A stretch of DNA of 64,000 nucleotides, from the NCBI GenBank assembly GCA_964432875.1, contig CAYSPJ010000003.1:1-64000 (forward strand). Reading direction: 5' to 3'. The DNA comes from JACJYE01 sp964432875. GTDB lineage: Bacteria; Bacteroidota; Bacteroidia; Chitinophagales; Saprospiraceae. Position 1 is the first letter of the stretch, and each line of letters opens with the position of its first letter. The notes beneath the pieces were generated by a model. That model ran no database searches. It was given only the letters and a program-made list of their open reading frames with translations, and was not told the origin of the DNA. Shown in pieces: positions 6,992 through 18,800 of this stretch. A program made the translations under genes and the position numbers.

Positions 6992-8341
6992 CTAATAAAA
7001 CTTGGACCGATAGTCGTCAATTTCCGCATTCTTCTTCATGGCCTGAATCAACTGGTTTGTAACCTGGTTGCGTACGGGCAGAGCGATGCTGCGGCGCAGC
7101 TGCGGGATGTTATCTGCGGGCGTGAGGGCGGGCTTATCTAGTACCTTAGCTACGTACACGCCCGACTGGCCAACGACCGGTTTGGTCGTTTGTCCTGCTT
7201 CCAGCAAGAATACCTCGCCAATCAGCGCGGGCTCAGCACCGATGTTGGGCACAAAGCTGGAGGCAAAAGTCACGCTTCTGGCAGTATCAACCGTAGTGTT
7301 AAACTGAGCGGCAATGGCTTCCAGGTCGGTGCTCTTGATGCGCGATTGGATGAGCTCGCCCTTCTTCTTGTTCATGACCAAGCCTTCGATTTCGTCTTTA
7401 ATGTTTTCCACAGAAGGCAGGCCTGATTTTTGGATGCTGCGCAGAGCTGCAACTACATACTTATTGGTATAGTATGATTCGGGGTCCTGGAAGGTATAAG
7501 TCTCGGGGGAAACTTCTCCGGTTTTGGCATTGAAAGCCCAGCGCACCATGTCGCGGGCACCTTGCCCAGTGCCGAGTGTGCCAACTTGGAAATCGTTTTT
7601 ACGCAGGCTAGCGGATAGTTCTATTTCCAGCCCTTCGGTGGCTTCTACCGATTTGCGCAGTTGCTCCAAGTTGCGGTTTTTGCCAATGAAAGTCATGACC
7701 CGGTCATAGGTTTCGTTTTGGGTTTCATCAGAAGGCTCGATATTGTCGCCAATCAGGGCAATCTTGACCCGATCTGTACGGCTGGAGCTGCGCTTCAGTA
7801 CTTCTACCAGGTGCCANNNNNNNNNNNNNNNNNNNNNNNNNNNNNNNNNNNNNNNNNNNNNNNNNNNNNNNNNNNNNNNNNNNNNNNNNNNNNNNNNNNN
7901 NNNNNNNNNNNNNNNNGCTTGGCGGATTTCATTCAACTGTTGGAAGTTGACCTGCCGGGTATTGGGGTCGGCAAAGCGCTCCTGGATAATGCGGCTGGGG
8001 TTGGGGCCAAACTGCAAGTCCAGCAATTCTGCCTTGCTGATGCCTAAGCCCAACTCTTCTGCCTCTTGCTGCACCAGGACCTCCTCTACAAAGAAGTCCC
8101 AAAGGTACTGTCGGCGCCCGTAAACGTCTCCGGTGGAGCCGCTGTAGAGTATCTGCTCTACCCGGTTGAACTGGTTCCAGTCCACTTTCTGTCCTTCGAT
8201 TTTTGCCAGCGTAAATTGGGAGCTGCCAAATACGCTCTGCTGGCCGGATGTCATGTCCATGACGATGAAACCGATGAGGCCCAGTGCAATCAGCACGACC
8301 AGGAGCCAGGAATTATTTCTGATTTTACTTATTAAAGCCAT
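6992..8341 (-). CDS. PpiD/SurA-like periplasmic peptidyl-prolyl isomerase, interrupted by assembly gap
   Basis: The N-terminus (MALISKIRNNSWLLVVLIALGL) is a membrane anchor followed by a SurA-N-like chaperone domain (to about residue 140). The C-terminal part (about 175-449 in the joined count) is the helical region typical of Bacteroidota PpiD-like foldases. A 100-N gap (7817-7916) sits where more of the chaperone and the parvulin PPIase domain should be. Family members usually approach 700 residues, so several hundred bases are probably missing and the apparent reading through the Ns is coincidental. The protein would help outer-membrane and secreted proteins fold. A -7 element TATCTTTG (8450-8457) lies about 110 bases upstream, and a strong hairpin follows the stop. 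Confidence 0.82.
   Translation of the reverse strand: MALISKIRNNSWLLVVLIALGLIGFIVMDMTSGQQSVFGSSQFTLAKIEGQKVDWNQFNRVEQILYSGSTGDVYGRRQYLWDFFVEEVLVQQEAEELGLGISKAELLDLQFGPNPSRIIQERFADPNTRQVNFQQLNEIRQXXXXXXXXXXXXXXXXXXXXXXXXXXXXXXXXXXWHLVEVLKRSSSRTDRVKIALIGDNIEPSDETQNETYDRVMTFIGKNRNLEQLRKSVEATEGLEIELSASLRKNDFQVGTLGTGQGARDMVRWAFNAKTGEVSPETYTFQDPESYYTNKYVVAALRSIQKSGLPSVENIKDEIEGLVMNKKKGELIQSRIKSTDLEAIAAQFNTTVDTARSVTFASSFVPNIGAEPALIGEVFLLEAGQTTKPVVGQSGVYVAKVLDKPALTPADNIPQLRRSIALPVRNQVTNQLIQAMKKNAEIDDYRSKFY
7817..7916. other. Assembly gap (100 N)
   Basis: Exactly 100 ambiguous bases, the conventional filler for a join of unknown length. It falls inside the PpiD-like gene, so the real missing length is unknown. 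Confidence 0.98.
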
Positions 8342-8677
8342 CTTTACAAGCTGATGTTTTAGTAATCCGTTACGTTACAATTGTTGCTATTTCCCTGTAA
8401 AACAATTAAATACACCCTCGTTAACGGGTTGCGCCCCGCTAAGGAGAGGCAAAGATAAAACTACATTTGCAAAAAACCATACAAAACCACGGCTCATTAA
8501 CAGCTAATTTTTGAATTTTCAGCCACTTGGGGCTCCGGGCAGCAGCTAAACGGAGTCTGGCGTTGCTTGTATCCCCCCCCACTATGCCCAAAATATCCAG
8601 CTATATGCAATCTTGCATCTGGCATAGCCTACCGCCAACTGCCTACTTCCAACTCGTCTAAGTCCAACTCATCCGAA
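8342..8677. repeat. Intergenic spacer with degenerate 7-bp repeat tract and ppiD upstream region
   Basis: No gene seen. The side near 8341 carries the minus-strand -7 element TATCTTTG at 8450-8457 for the PpiD-like gene; TTG candidates upstream are not at the 20-bp spacing. At 8634-8669 there is a degenerate heptad tract (GCCAACT, GCCTACT, TCCAACT, CGTCTAA, GTCCAACT), just beyond the stop of the radical SAM gene. Confidence 0.55.
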
Positions 8678-9727
8678 CTACCCCCATACTTTACATCCTT
8701 CCGTACAGTTGGTACAGATATCAATTTGATTGCGGCCCAGCAACAGGCTTCTGCGGAAAGCATAGTAGGTTGGGCTTTGCCACAATTGCACAAAGCTTTG
8801 GTTTTTCAAATCGCCTAGCTGATGGCTAGCATCCTTATCGAAGCAGCAGGGCACCACTTGCCCATCCCAGGTGATTACGCAGGAATGCCAGAGTTTCCAG
8901 CAGTGGTTTAGCAGCTTATTTTTCACCCGGTAGCTGCCATTAGGCAGCCGCTGGTAGCGGGCGTACTTTTCGTTTTCAGGTATGAGCGGGTTGCCCTGTT
9001 CATAGTCGTAAACCTGGGCGGTTTTGAGCTTCACCTCATCTACGCCGATATCTCTGGCCAGGCGGTAGATATCCGGGATTTGATGCTCATTGGGGCGCAC
9101 TACCAGGAACTGAAAGATGATATGCGGCGTTTTTGAGCGCAGCTGCTTTTTCAGCTCTACCAGCCTGCGGGCACCTTGCAGCACCGTATCCAGTTTACCC
9201 TCCTTACGGTATTGTTCATATACTTCCTGGGTAGTGCCATCCACCGAGATAATGAGGCGGTCTAGGCCGGATTCGATGGTTTTCCGGGCATTCTCTTCGT
9301 CTAGGAAGTGGCCGTTGGTAGAGGTGATGGTATAAAGCCCTTTGTCGCGGGCGTAGCGCACCATGTCCAGGAAGCGGGGGTTGATATAAGGCTCTCCCTG
9401 GAAATAGAAAACAAGGTAAATGAGGCGGCGGTGCAGTTCGTCAATTGTCTGGCGGAAGAAGTCCTCGCGCAGGTTGCCGACTGGCCGGGTGAAAGCGCGC
9501 AGGCCGCTGGGGCATTCCGGGCAACGCAGGTTGCAGGCCGTAGTCGGCTCAAAGGAGATAGTAATGGGCAGCCCCCATTGCACCGCTCTTCTGGTCAAGC
9601 GGGTCAGATAAAATGAAGCGATTACTTGAACGGCATTCCAGGCTCTGGGCCAGCTCAGCTTTGACAAAAAATTGAGAGAATCTCTTAAAGATAGCGGCAT
9701 AGCGGGTTTTATGCGGCCCATCGTCAA
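8678..9727 (-). CDS. Radical SAM/SPASM domain enzyme
   Basis: The 349-residue protein has the radical SAM cluster CxxxCxxC (CNLRCPEC, Cys65, Cys69, Cys72), a glycine/charged SAM-binding region and a C-terminal SPASM-type cysteine set (CWKLWHSC, VPCCFDKD and the final CTNCTEGC) that would bind auxiliary iron-sulfur clusters. Such enzymes modify peptides, proteins or cofactors; no peptide-recognition (RRE) domain is evident and no small precursor peptide lies nearby. The ATG overlaps the stop of the beta-propeller/OmpA gene by 4 bases, so it is the last gene of the adhesin operon. Free-standing relatives of this size occur widely in Bacteroidota, so co-operation with the adhesin is only suggested by position. 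Confidence 0.9.
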   Translation of the reverse strand: MTMGRIKPAMPLSLRDSLNFLSKLSWPRAWNAVQVIASFYLTRLTRRAVQWGLPITISFEPTTACNLRCPECPSGLRAFTRPVGNLREDFFRQTIDELHRRLIYLVFYFQGEPYINPRFLDMVRYARDKGLYTITSTNGHFLDEENARKTIESGLDRLIISVDGTTQEVYEQYRKEGKLDTVLQGARRLVELKKQLRSKTPHIIFQFLVVRPNEHQIPDIYRLARDIGVDEVKLKTAQVYDYEQGNPLIPENEKYARYQRLPNGSYRVKNKLLNHCWKLWHSCVITWDGQVVPCCFDKDASHQLGDLKNQSFVQLWQSPTYYAFRRSLLLGRNQIDICTNCTEGCKVWG

Positions 9728-11769
9728 TTGCGTTCCTCGCCGAAGTTGCTATCTTGCTTTTGCCCGATGGGTTCGTTGATGCGGGTTATTTTTACCTCTG
9801 TGCGGCGGTTGAACTCGTATTCCTCCTCGCTGCACTTGACGCCTCCTTCGCAGTTGCAATGGTTAAGGGGGAAGGACTCCCCATAGCCGAAGGCTTTAAT
9901 CCGTTGCGGCTCAATGCCCCGGCTGATTAAAAACTGCCGGGCAGATTCGGAGCGGTCCAGGGATAGCCGTTGGTTAAATTCTGCCGTGCCCCGGCAATCA
10001 GTATGCGAAATCAGCTCAGCCTCCATGCTGGGGTAAGCTTTCATCAGGCGGGCCAGGTCTTCCAGATCGCGCGCTTCGCCAGAACGGATAGCCGATTTGC
10101 CAAAATCGTAGTGGATATTACGCATAACGATTACCGCACCTTCCTGAATAGGTTGGTTTAATACCGTAGTTGATTCCGGTTCCATCTCCAGTACGACAGC
10201 AAAAGAATGCTTGCCGCGCAACCGGATCGTAGAAATCTGGGTAGAGGTGCTGCGGTAGCCTGGCAGTTGGCTGATGATGGTAAAATCGCAGCCTATTTCG
10301 ATGCAATGCTCAAAAGTGCCATTGATATTGGTGCGCACGCTTGCTTCCTGGCCCGAACAATGGTTGATGATGCGCACGATTGCGTTGGGGATGCGTTTGC
10401 CGTATGGCTTGCTTTCCACCAAGCCACTCAGGGTGATACAATTGCTAGCCTTGAGGCTGATTTCGACCGGCCGTTTAAAAACATTTTCTTTGGGGATATA
10501 AATGACCTCTTGGGTGGTGTAGCCTTCTTTGGAAACCAGGATGACGTATTCCCGCGCCAGGTTTACCATCGCATAAGCTTCCCCTTTGCTATTGGTCGTA
10601 TACTTGGGCGCTTTCAGCTCCTCCTCATTTTTGCGAACGCGGCGGAAAACCATTTTTTCCCCTTCGCTTTCAGCCGGCAAGAGCTCAAGTTCATACCAAT
10701 CCTCTTCCGGAGTGCCGCCGCCGGCTGAACGTTCTAAAATATGCAAGGTAGCACCAGGCACAAAACGTCCGGTATTTTCATCGTGTACAGCGACTACGAG
10801 GTTGGATATTTCCGGGAAGGTGACGCCCTGAATACCTTCCGGGGCATGAAACATATAGATATCGTCTTTGCCAAAGCCGCCGGGGCGGTTGGAAGAAAAG
10901 TAGCCCAGATCGCCGTCGGGGTTGAGGATGAAGCCCAGGTCGTCAACCTCTGAATTGAAGGGCTGCCCCAGGTTAGACAGCTCTCCCCACTCGCGCTGCC
11001 CAATGTCAATCATAAAAAGGTCTAGCCCGCCGTAGCCTCGATGCCCGTCAGAAGAGAAGAACAAGATGCCGCTCTCGTGCATGAAGGGGAAGGCCTCATT
11101 GCCGGTGCTATTGATTTTATTGCCCATGTTAATGGGTTCCGACCAGCCCTGCCCTTGCCATAGCGACACCCAGATATCCAGGCCGCCCAGGCCGCCGGGC
11201 CGGTCGGAAGCAAAATATAGTTTCTTGCCGTCGGGCGAAAGCGCCGGGTGCATACAGGAGTATTCATCGCTATTGAACGGTAGCTCCCGCACGTTCTCCC
11301 AGTCAAGCGCGCCCCGCTTGGCTTCATAGATTTTCATGCGTACTTTACCCTTGGAATCAGCCTTGCGCACCCCTTGCACCAGGTTGTTGCGCGTAAAATA
11401 AAGTACGGTGCCATCGCGGTTGAAAGATACGGGGCCTTCATGTGCCTGAGATGTGATGGTCAGGGAAAAGGGCGTCGGTTTGAGCGGCAGGCCGTTGGGG
11501 TCCAACTCAGAATAATACAGCTCAAAAAAGGTTTCGCCAATTTGGGCATCTATCGGGCCGCTTTTGCGGCGCGAGGAGACGAAAACGATGCCATTGGCAT
11601 AAAAAGCTGGAGAGAATTCCAGCGCTTCCGTATTCACGTCCGATAAGTTGCGCACTGCTACGGCCTTGTTGAGCTCCGTAGCCTTTTGCAGGCGCGAGCG
11701 AGCACCAGGCTGAGCTGCCAGCAATACCGGCAGGATGCACCACACCAAAGCTAAATATAACCAACGCAT
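9724..11769 (-). CDS. PD40 beta-propeller/OmpA-family outer-membrane anchor protein
   Basis: The 681-residue product has a signal peptide (about 20 residues), then several WD40-like PD40 blades (roughly 50-330; SPDGKKLYFASDRPGGLGGLDI, SSNRPGGFGKDDIY style), one or two carboxypeptidase-regulatory-like beta-sandwich repeats (about 335-540) and a C-terminal OmpA peptidoglycan-binding domain (about 560-665, with SHTDCRGTAEFNQRLS and RIKAFGYGE). This architecture resembles the T9SS-associated PorE group except that no N-terminal TPR is visible. It likely sits in the periplasm or outer membrane and ties the adhesin/PorP assembly to the cell wall. It is 53 bases downstream of the PorP/SprF gene and overlaps the radical SAM gene. 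Confidence 0.9.
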   Translation of the reverse strand: MRWLYLALVWCILPVLLAAQPGARSRLQKATELNKAVAVRNLSDVNTEALEFSPAFYANGIVFVSSRRKSGPIDAQIGETFFELYYSELDPNGLPLKPTPFSLTITSQAHEGPVSFNRDGTVLYFTRNNLVQGVRKADSKGKVRMKIYEAKRGALDWENVRELPFNSDEYSCMHPALSPDGKKLYFASDRPGGLGGLDIWVSLWQGQGWSEPINMGNKINSTGNEAFPFMHESGILFFSSDGHRGYGGLDLFMIDIGQREWGELSNLGQPFNSEVDDLGFILNPDGDLGYFSSNRPGGFGKDDIYMFHAPEGIQGVTFPEISNLVVAVHDENTGRFVPGATLHILERSAGGGTPEEDWYELELLPAESEGEKMVFRRVRKNEEELKAPKYTTNSKGEAYAMVNLAREYVILVSKEGYTTQEVIYIPKENVFKRPVEISLKASNCITLSGLVESKPYGKRIPNAIVRIINHCSGQEASVRTNINGTFEHCIEIGCDFTIISQLPGYRSTSTQISTIRLRGKHSFAVVLEMEPESTTVLNQPIQEGAVIVMRNIHYDFGKSAIRSGEARDLEDLARLMKAYPSMEAELISHTDCRGTAEFNQRLSLDRSESARQFLISRGIEPQRIKAFGYGESFPLNHCNCEGGVKCSEEEYEFNRRTEVKITRINEPIGQKQDSNFGEERN

Positions 11770-11822
11770 AGCATCACATTTTTTCCGCAGGCTATAAAAA
11801 TAACAATATCCTGCAGATTTTA

Positions 11823-12800
11823 CTATCTCTGCGTGCTGGAATTGCCAAAAAAGCGTGGATTTTCAAAAATCTCGCCCTCCGGCTCCCCGCCGATGATGTA
11901 GTGGAAGAAAGCCTCTACGCTGCCGCTGTTGTAGTTGCGCAACTCTGACAAGGTGTAGTCATAGGCTAAGCCAAAAAGTATATTTTTACTCACTTGGGCA
12001 GACATCAGGAAAGATACAGACTCGCCGATGGGGCTGGTTTTAGAGCCGCCTACCCGATAGGAAGCCCCTGTGGTAAATTTGTTCATAAACGTGAAGCTCA
12101 GATTCACGTCCGTATCAAAAGGCGCACCTTGCACATACTTCAGCAGGATGTGGGGCTGTAGCTTGACATTGTTTCCTTTTAAAGGGATAATAAACCCAGT
12201 CATGCCATAAAAGTGAGGCACTTCCTTGGTTAGGACGCCACCATCATCCGATAAATCTATGCTGTTGGACAGGAGGCGGGGGGAAGAAAAGCCAAAGTAG
12301 AAATTTTCGGTATTGTAAAAAGCGCCAAAGCCAAAGTTGGGCACAAAGCGGCTTTGATAGCCCGCAGGGATGGCGGGGTCTGTTTCCGCGGGCTGGGTAG
12401 CGCGCGCGCGGCTGAAATCAGCTCGTATCATGCGCACCGAAGCGGACATGCCCAGGCCCATGTAGCCGTTGCCAAGGGGGAAGCGGTAGGCGTAGTTTCC
12501 CTCCAGGGTATAGCGGTCCGAGACGCCGATGGTCTGCCGGATGAGGCTGGCGCCAACGCCCAGCCTGCGGCTTTCCAGTGCCGCCATATTGAAGGTGATG
12601 AGCTGCGATTGCGGTGCGCCTTCTAGTCCCAACCATTGGTTGCGCCCCATCACCGTGATGCGGGTGCCGCCGGTGCTGCCGGCATAGGCCGGGTTGTAGC
12701 CCAGCTTGTAGTGCATAAACTGCGTGAAATGGTCATCTTGTTGGCCAAAAGCCAGCGTGGCTGCCAGAAGGAATAGGATGAGCGTAAAGCTATTTTTCAT
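11823..12800 (-). CDS. PorP/SprF-family type IX secretion membrane protein
   Basis: The start at 12800 (MKNSFTLILFLLAATLAFGQQDD) gives a clean signal peptide and a 325-residue protein; an upstream in-frame ATG at 12917 would overlap the adhesin gene and is unlikely. The FTQFMHYKLGYNPAYAGSTGG segment just after the signal peptide is the family hallmark, and the rest is a beta-barrel pattern. In gliding Bacteroidota such genes sit directly downstream of large type B cargo proteins (as SprF follows SprB) and are needed to export or attach that specific cargo. Here it lies 67 bases after the adhesin stop, the expected arrangement. Confidence 0.93.
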   Translation of the reverse strand: MKNSFTLILFLLAATLAFGQQDDHFTQFMHYKLGYNPAYAGSTGGTRITVMGRNQWLGLEGAPQSQLITFNMAALESRRLGVGASLIRQTIGVSDRYTLEGNYAYRFPLGNGYMGLGMSASVRMIRADFSRARATQPAETDPAIPAGYQSRFVPNFGFGAFYNTENFYFGFSSPRLLSNSIDLSDDGGVLTKEVPHFYGMTGFIIPLKGNNVKLQPHILLKYVQGAPFDTDVNLSFTFMNKFTTGASYRVGGSKTSPIGESVSFLMSAQVSKNILFGLAYDYTLSELRNYNSGSVEAFFHYIIGGEPEGEIFENPRFFGNSSTQR

Positions 12801-12867
12801 TGGAAACCGATTTTTTAGTTTGGGATGAAAATGGGCGGCACCCGCAGGCGCCGCCGACATATTTTGT

Positions 12868-15800
12868 TTATCGTTGGATGAGCAAGTAGCCGGACATGGG
12901 CGGCTGGCCGTCTCCAAGGTTTACGATATAGAAGTAAGTATCCGCTGGGAGGTCCTCTCCGTTGTAAGTGCCATCCCAGGTATTTCGGTAGGGTATGCCC
13001 GAACGATAGACCTCATCGCCCCAGCGGTTGAAGATGGAGACTTGGCTGTTTGGGTAGTCCCCTTCATTCAGCAAGCATGGGATGGTGAAAGTGTCGTTGA
13101 TACCATCGCCATTTGGCGTGATGATGTTGGGGGGCAGGCACTGCGCATCTTCTCCAACCCTCAGGATTACCTCGGCCTGATCGCATTCACAACCATCGCT
13201 GCATACCTCATAAATGAGTCGGTCTTCGCCAATGTAGTTAATCCCCGGCTGGTAGGAGAAGGAGCTGTCGCTAATCACTCGTGCCATGCCATGCATGGGC
13301 CCACTGATGATTTGGATAAATGAATTAGGCGGAACCTCATCATTAATCAGTACATTGACCGTTGTCTCGATGGCAAATTCGATAGCAGCTACATCGTCAA
13401 CCGCCAGGGGATTGCGTTGGTAGTTGATAATCATGGTATCTCGGGAGGATTCGCCGCAGAAACCATTATCCAAAGTCCAGACGATGATGTTATCGCCTAC
13501 CCGGAGGTTGGAAAGGCCGGTGGCGATATCGTCGCGGTTGGAAAACAGCAACGCGCCATCGGGAGAAGACCAGCTGCCAGTGCTACCTTCAGCTGGCTCT
13601 TTAGCCAACAATTGGGCGATGGCATCGTCATTGCATACTAGTTGATCCATGCCCGCAAAAGGGTTGTTATCGGAGACGGTAATAAAAACATCATCCTCTT
13701 CAACCCCACATTCGCTCCAAATCTTCCAGGTGAAGACGTAGACGTTGCCTGGGCCAACACCTGGGCCGGAGACTGTCGTCGCTGGGTTGAGCTCATCATC
13801 AATGAAGATGTTGAAGTCGCTTTGCACCTGCGACTGTACCCATTCGCCATTGCCTTGCTGGGCTGGCAGAGCTGCCAGCCTTATCGTATCGCCAAAACAC
13901 AGCAACTGGTCGGGGCCAGCATAAGCAGGCTCTGGTAAATTAATGCTCACCAATACCGTATCGACACTGAAATCAGTACAAGCTCCACGAGATAATGACC
14001 AGGTAAATGCATAGGGCCCGCCACCCGGCAACCCCTCCACTGTAGCAGAAGGGCTGTTGGGTTCCAAGATATTGACGTTTATCGTATCCTGGCTAATGAA
14101 CGCCCATTGCCCTTGGCTTAGATCCGGTGTGGACGCTGTAAGTTGTAGGATCTGACCAATGCATACCTCTTGGTCGATGCCAGCAAAAGCCGTATCAGGG
14201 GGTATGGCGCTAATCGTTGCTAAGGTCGGCAAGGAGGGGTCGGAATAACAGTTATTGAGCGAAGCTTCAACCCAGAAGGAGTAGTCCCCATCCGGGAAAT
14301 TGGCAAAGTCTGACAGCAAGAAGTTCAGGCTTTGGGTCATCCCGAGGCTATCGCCGTTGCCATACCAAGTATAAGTAGCGCCAGATGTAGCCGAACCCGG
14401 AGCAACAGACAAAGCCAGGGCAGCACCCAGGTCGCTGATGCACACTGGCCCGCTATTGGAAGCCAGGGGCGTATTGGGCATTTCGTTGACAATGACGCTA
14501 GTTGAAGAAGGTGCCGAAGTACAGCCATTCACTGTTACCAAGAGGGTATAAACCCCACTATGCAAGACGGGGTCGGCAGCACTGACCGTGGGGCTGGGCA
14601 GAGAAGACGTAAATGGCCCGGTCCATTGGTAAGCGGCACCTGTTGGCGCTGAAGCCGTCAACTGCAAGGGGGTGCCTTCACATACCGGGCTGTTGCTCAG
14701 TGCAATGGCCTGTGGGATGGCGTTGACGGTAACGGGCAGCATAAAGGAGGTGTCCGAATTACAGCCATTGGCAGTCACGAACAGGCGGTAAGGGCCGCTG
14801 TCGTCAGGCGAAAGGTTAGGCAGGGTCAGTGTCGGCATATTGGTAGCCGTGGGGCCAGCCGGGGTCACCCAATTGTAAATCACGCCGCTTGCGGAATAGG
14901 GCGGGATAGACAGCGTGAGCGCATCGCCGCTGCAGAAAGGAGGCTGCGTAGCCGTGCTGAGGGTAGGTACCGGCGGCATGGGCGGGGCATTTTGGGCATT
15001 GACCAAGGTAGAAGCTGGCGCTGAACGACAGCCGTCACCCGTAAATACCACCAACTGGTAATTGCCGTTATTAGCGGCGGTAGCATTGGGGATAATCGCC
15101 ACTGCGTCGATTGAGGAATAAGTGCCTGGCCCGCTCCATTGATAGGTATAGCTACCGTTGTCCGGAGGGAAAATGGTGGCCTGAAGAGCAATGTTCGTAG
15201 GGCCATAGAGGCAGGCCGGAGCGGTATTGCTCACGGCATCAATCCTGGCGCTGGGCAGCACGGTTACGGCCACCACCGCCGTATCCGTACAACCTTGTGT
15301 AGTAGTGATGCGCACCCGGTAATTGCCCTGCCCCGCCAAGCTGATATTGTTGATTACGGGGTTTTGCGCTACCGAAGTATAGTTGTTGGGCCCAGTCCAC
15401 TGATAGGTTGCCCCAGGGATGCCAGGCGCAGCAAACAATTGCAGGGACGTATTTTGGCATACAGCTGGCGGATCGGCACTCGCCATGGCATTTGGTACTT
15501 CATTGATGATGACATTAACCGTATTGGAGTTGTCAGAGCGGCAGCCAAACTGCCGAGTATAGACGTACCAGGGCCCTTCGTAAATATCCGTGGCATTGGG
15601 CAGCAGAAAGAGATTAGTCGTAGTAGTAAATTCATTGAGGTTGGGGCGCACCCAGTGGTAGGTAGCCGCTCCGCTAGGCATTGCTTTGAGGGCCAGCGTC
15701 TGCCCTTCACAGATTGAGCCAGATTCCACCGTAAGGGCTGGTTGAGCCGGCTTGGGCAGCATGTTGACCACCAGGTTGGCCGGCAGCGAGCTGCAACCGT

Positions 15801-18800
15801 TTTGAGTGACTACCAATTGGTAAACCCCTGCATTGGCCAGCGTAGATTGGCTGATCACGGTAGGGAACTGGCTGCTGGAGGCAAAACCGCTGGGGCCGCT
15901 CCAGGCATACGTTACCCCGGTCACAAAAGTCCCTAATGTAATTGGCTCGCCTTCACAAAGGGTAATCTCCGGGCTGTTATTGATAATCGCGATCGGGCGG
16001 TTAGTAGCCGTGACCGTAATCGGTAACGAGGGTTCAGAGATACAACCGTTAGCCTCAATCGTCATATAATATTGACGGGGGCCTGGCTGGTGGGGAGCCG
16101 GTATCACCAATTGGGGCGTGTTGGTTGTAGCCAGCAGGTTGCCCGGGGGCAGCCCCTCATACCAGCGATAGGCGGCATTGTTAAGCGCGATAGAAGCGTT
16201 CAAAACGATATCATTCTCACTGCAAACATTCTGACTCGTATTGATGGAAGGCGTCAGCGGCAAGTTAGTGATCGTCACGTTGACTACTTCTTGAGCTATA
16301 CAGCCCGTCAAGCCAGTAATTTGGAGGACATAAGCACCAGCATCAGCTGCCGATACGTTGGGGATGATCGGGTTCTGCTGGGTGGAAACCAGTAAGCCGT
16401 TGGGGTTGAACCAGCGGTAGGTATAAACAACCCCTCCCTGTGCTATTGGCGGGTTGGCAAATAGGTATAGGGTGTCTCCTCCGCAGATGCCCGGGCTGAA
16501 AGTGGGGCTGGGCCCTTCAGCTTCGATGCGGATAGGCCGGGTACAGGTGGAAACGTTGCCAGAGCCGTCAATTACGGTCAAGGTGGCGTTCACCGTGGTG
16601 CCAGCTTGCTCGCAGGTGAAGGTATTGGGGGTGAGGTACATCGTGTCAATACCGCAGTTGTCAAAACTGCCTGCATCAAATTCCATGACGCTCACGGTAT
16701 CCACTTCCAGGCCAGAGGGGTTGATTTCCACAATCGTAGCCTGGCATAGGGCCGTTGGAGGCTCATTATCAATGACAAATACGCTATAGGTACAAGTATC
16801 CAGATTGCCATGCTGATCCTCAATGACGTAAGAGACCTGAGTTTCGCCCACATTGAATTCATGAGTGGGATTGATAGAGGGGAGAGACATCTGGGTATAG
16901 GGGATATCCGTAGCGCCTTGGGCAAAGTAGAAAGGCGTGATTTCCCGGTAGCTGAGCATGGCAAAAATGTAGCTGACGCTATCCACGTCGCCATCGGTGC
17001 TTACGGCAGCCGGATTGCAAGGGTTGATACCATGCCCTGGAACACCAGGGGGTACCAGGATAGGGTTGGGTTCAATTACGAAAGTCACCTCCCCGTCGGC
17101 AGCCCATATATTAAAGGTGTCGGCGGGGATAGAGAAGATTGCCTGGCCTGGCACATTGCAGTTGGCAGTACCGATCGGCGTGTTGCCTAATAGGCTGCCG
17201 CTATCGCCAAAGACGCGCACAAAAGCGCCAGTGGTACTGAAATCCCCCCGGAGGTCCAGGGTAAGGTCTACCGGCCCTACGGCATTGGCGGCAACCCCCT
17301 GGAAGGTATAGGTCTTCGCATCAGGCAGATAGTCGTTCAGGTTGGGGTCTTCGCGAAAAACGAGCCAGGCATCGGCAGTATCCAGCGGCATGGTGGCCTC
17401 GAAAACTTCGGCTACTCCACAGTTGTCGGTCACTCCGTTGGGGAAGGGCAAAGTGACCATGGCCGAACAAGTACCGGGGTCCAGGCCTACACTGATGTCA
17501 GTTGGGCAAGCCAGGATGGGCGGCTCGCGATCTTCCACGCGTACTTTGTAAACACAGCTATCCAGATTGCCAGCGCAGTCGGAAACATAATACATGATGG
17601 TGTTTTCACCCAGCGGCAAGACTACGGTGGTCGGGCCAAAGGGCTGCACGCTTACGGCCGGCCCGTTGTTAACCTTATACTGGTAGCGCAGCTGAGCAAA
17701 ATCCCGCACATTGAAAGACAGGTTGGCCTCTACCTGGCTGTTGGGCAGGCAGATGTTGTTGATGGCAAAGCTTCCGGAAAGAGCCGGGGGGATATTGGGC
17801 TCCAGGCGGATGGTGATGATGCCATCCAGCGCCCAGGTATTGATTTTTGCCGCAGGGATGGTAAAGGTGGTATCAGCATTGCTGCATTGCACGGGGCCCC
17901 GGCCAGTACGGCCCAAGGCAATCCCATCTTCACCAAAAATGGTAAAGAATTCCGTAGCGCCCTCTGCATCTGCGTTAATCAGGCTGATCGAGAGGGTCGC
18001 ATCGCCAGCGGTATTGATCGGTAGCGGGTTGGAGACTGTAAAGCTTAGCTCTACCGGATCAACCGGAGTAGTGCCCGCCTGGCCGGGGCCCGCCGTCAGC
18101 ACCGCACTAAGGCTAATGCTCTCCATAATAATATCAGCCGCACATTCTTCTTCCACCAGTGGCGGCTGCAACACAAAAGTCGCTTCACAAACTGAAGGGT
18201 CGGTTTCCACCACTACATCCTGCGGGCATTCATTGATGATGGGGGGGCTATTGTCGATGACGATGAAAACCGCCCGGGTCGTATCAGAATTGCCGCATAA
18301 GTCCAGCACCACAAAGTCAACTGCCTGCATCAGGATGGTATCGCCTGCAGCCGGGCACATCAGGCCAGGCATCGACACCAGGGTATCCGTCCCCGCTTTA
18401 TAACGGCGCCACTCCAGATCCTCAGTCAAGGTACATGCATCCGTCGCTACGGCATTGCCATTGCTATTGATCCAGTTGAAAAACTCCTGGGTGATATTCG
18501 TGCCGGCCATACAGGTGATAATCCGGTCGGCAGCCGCTGCGCTAATCATCGGTGCGATCGTGTCAATAACTGTGATCGTTTGGATTTGGGTGGTGCGGTT
18601 GCCGCAGGAATCTTCGACTACCCAAGCGCGTTGAATCGTAAAGTTGTTGGGGCAATTGCCGGGTATGATCGTCTCCACGGGCTGCTCCTGATAGGCGAGG
18701 CTGGCATCGCAATTATCCATCAACATCGTGGGCACTCCGGTCACCATGAAATCGTTTTCCAACCCGCAGTTGACCGTCGTATCTGCTGGTACGAGGAAGG

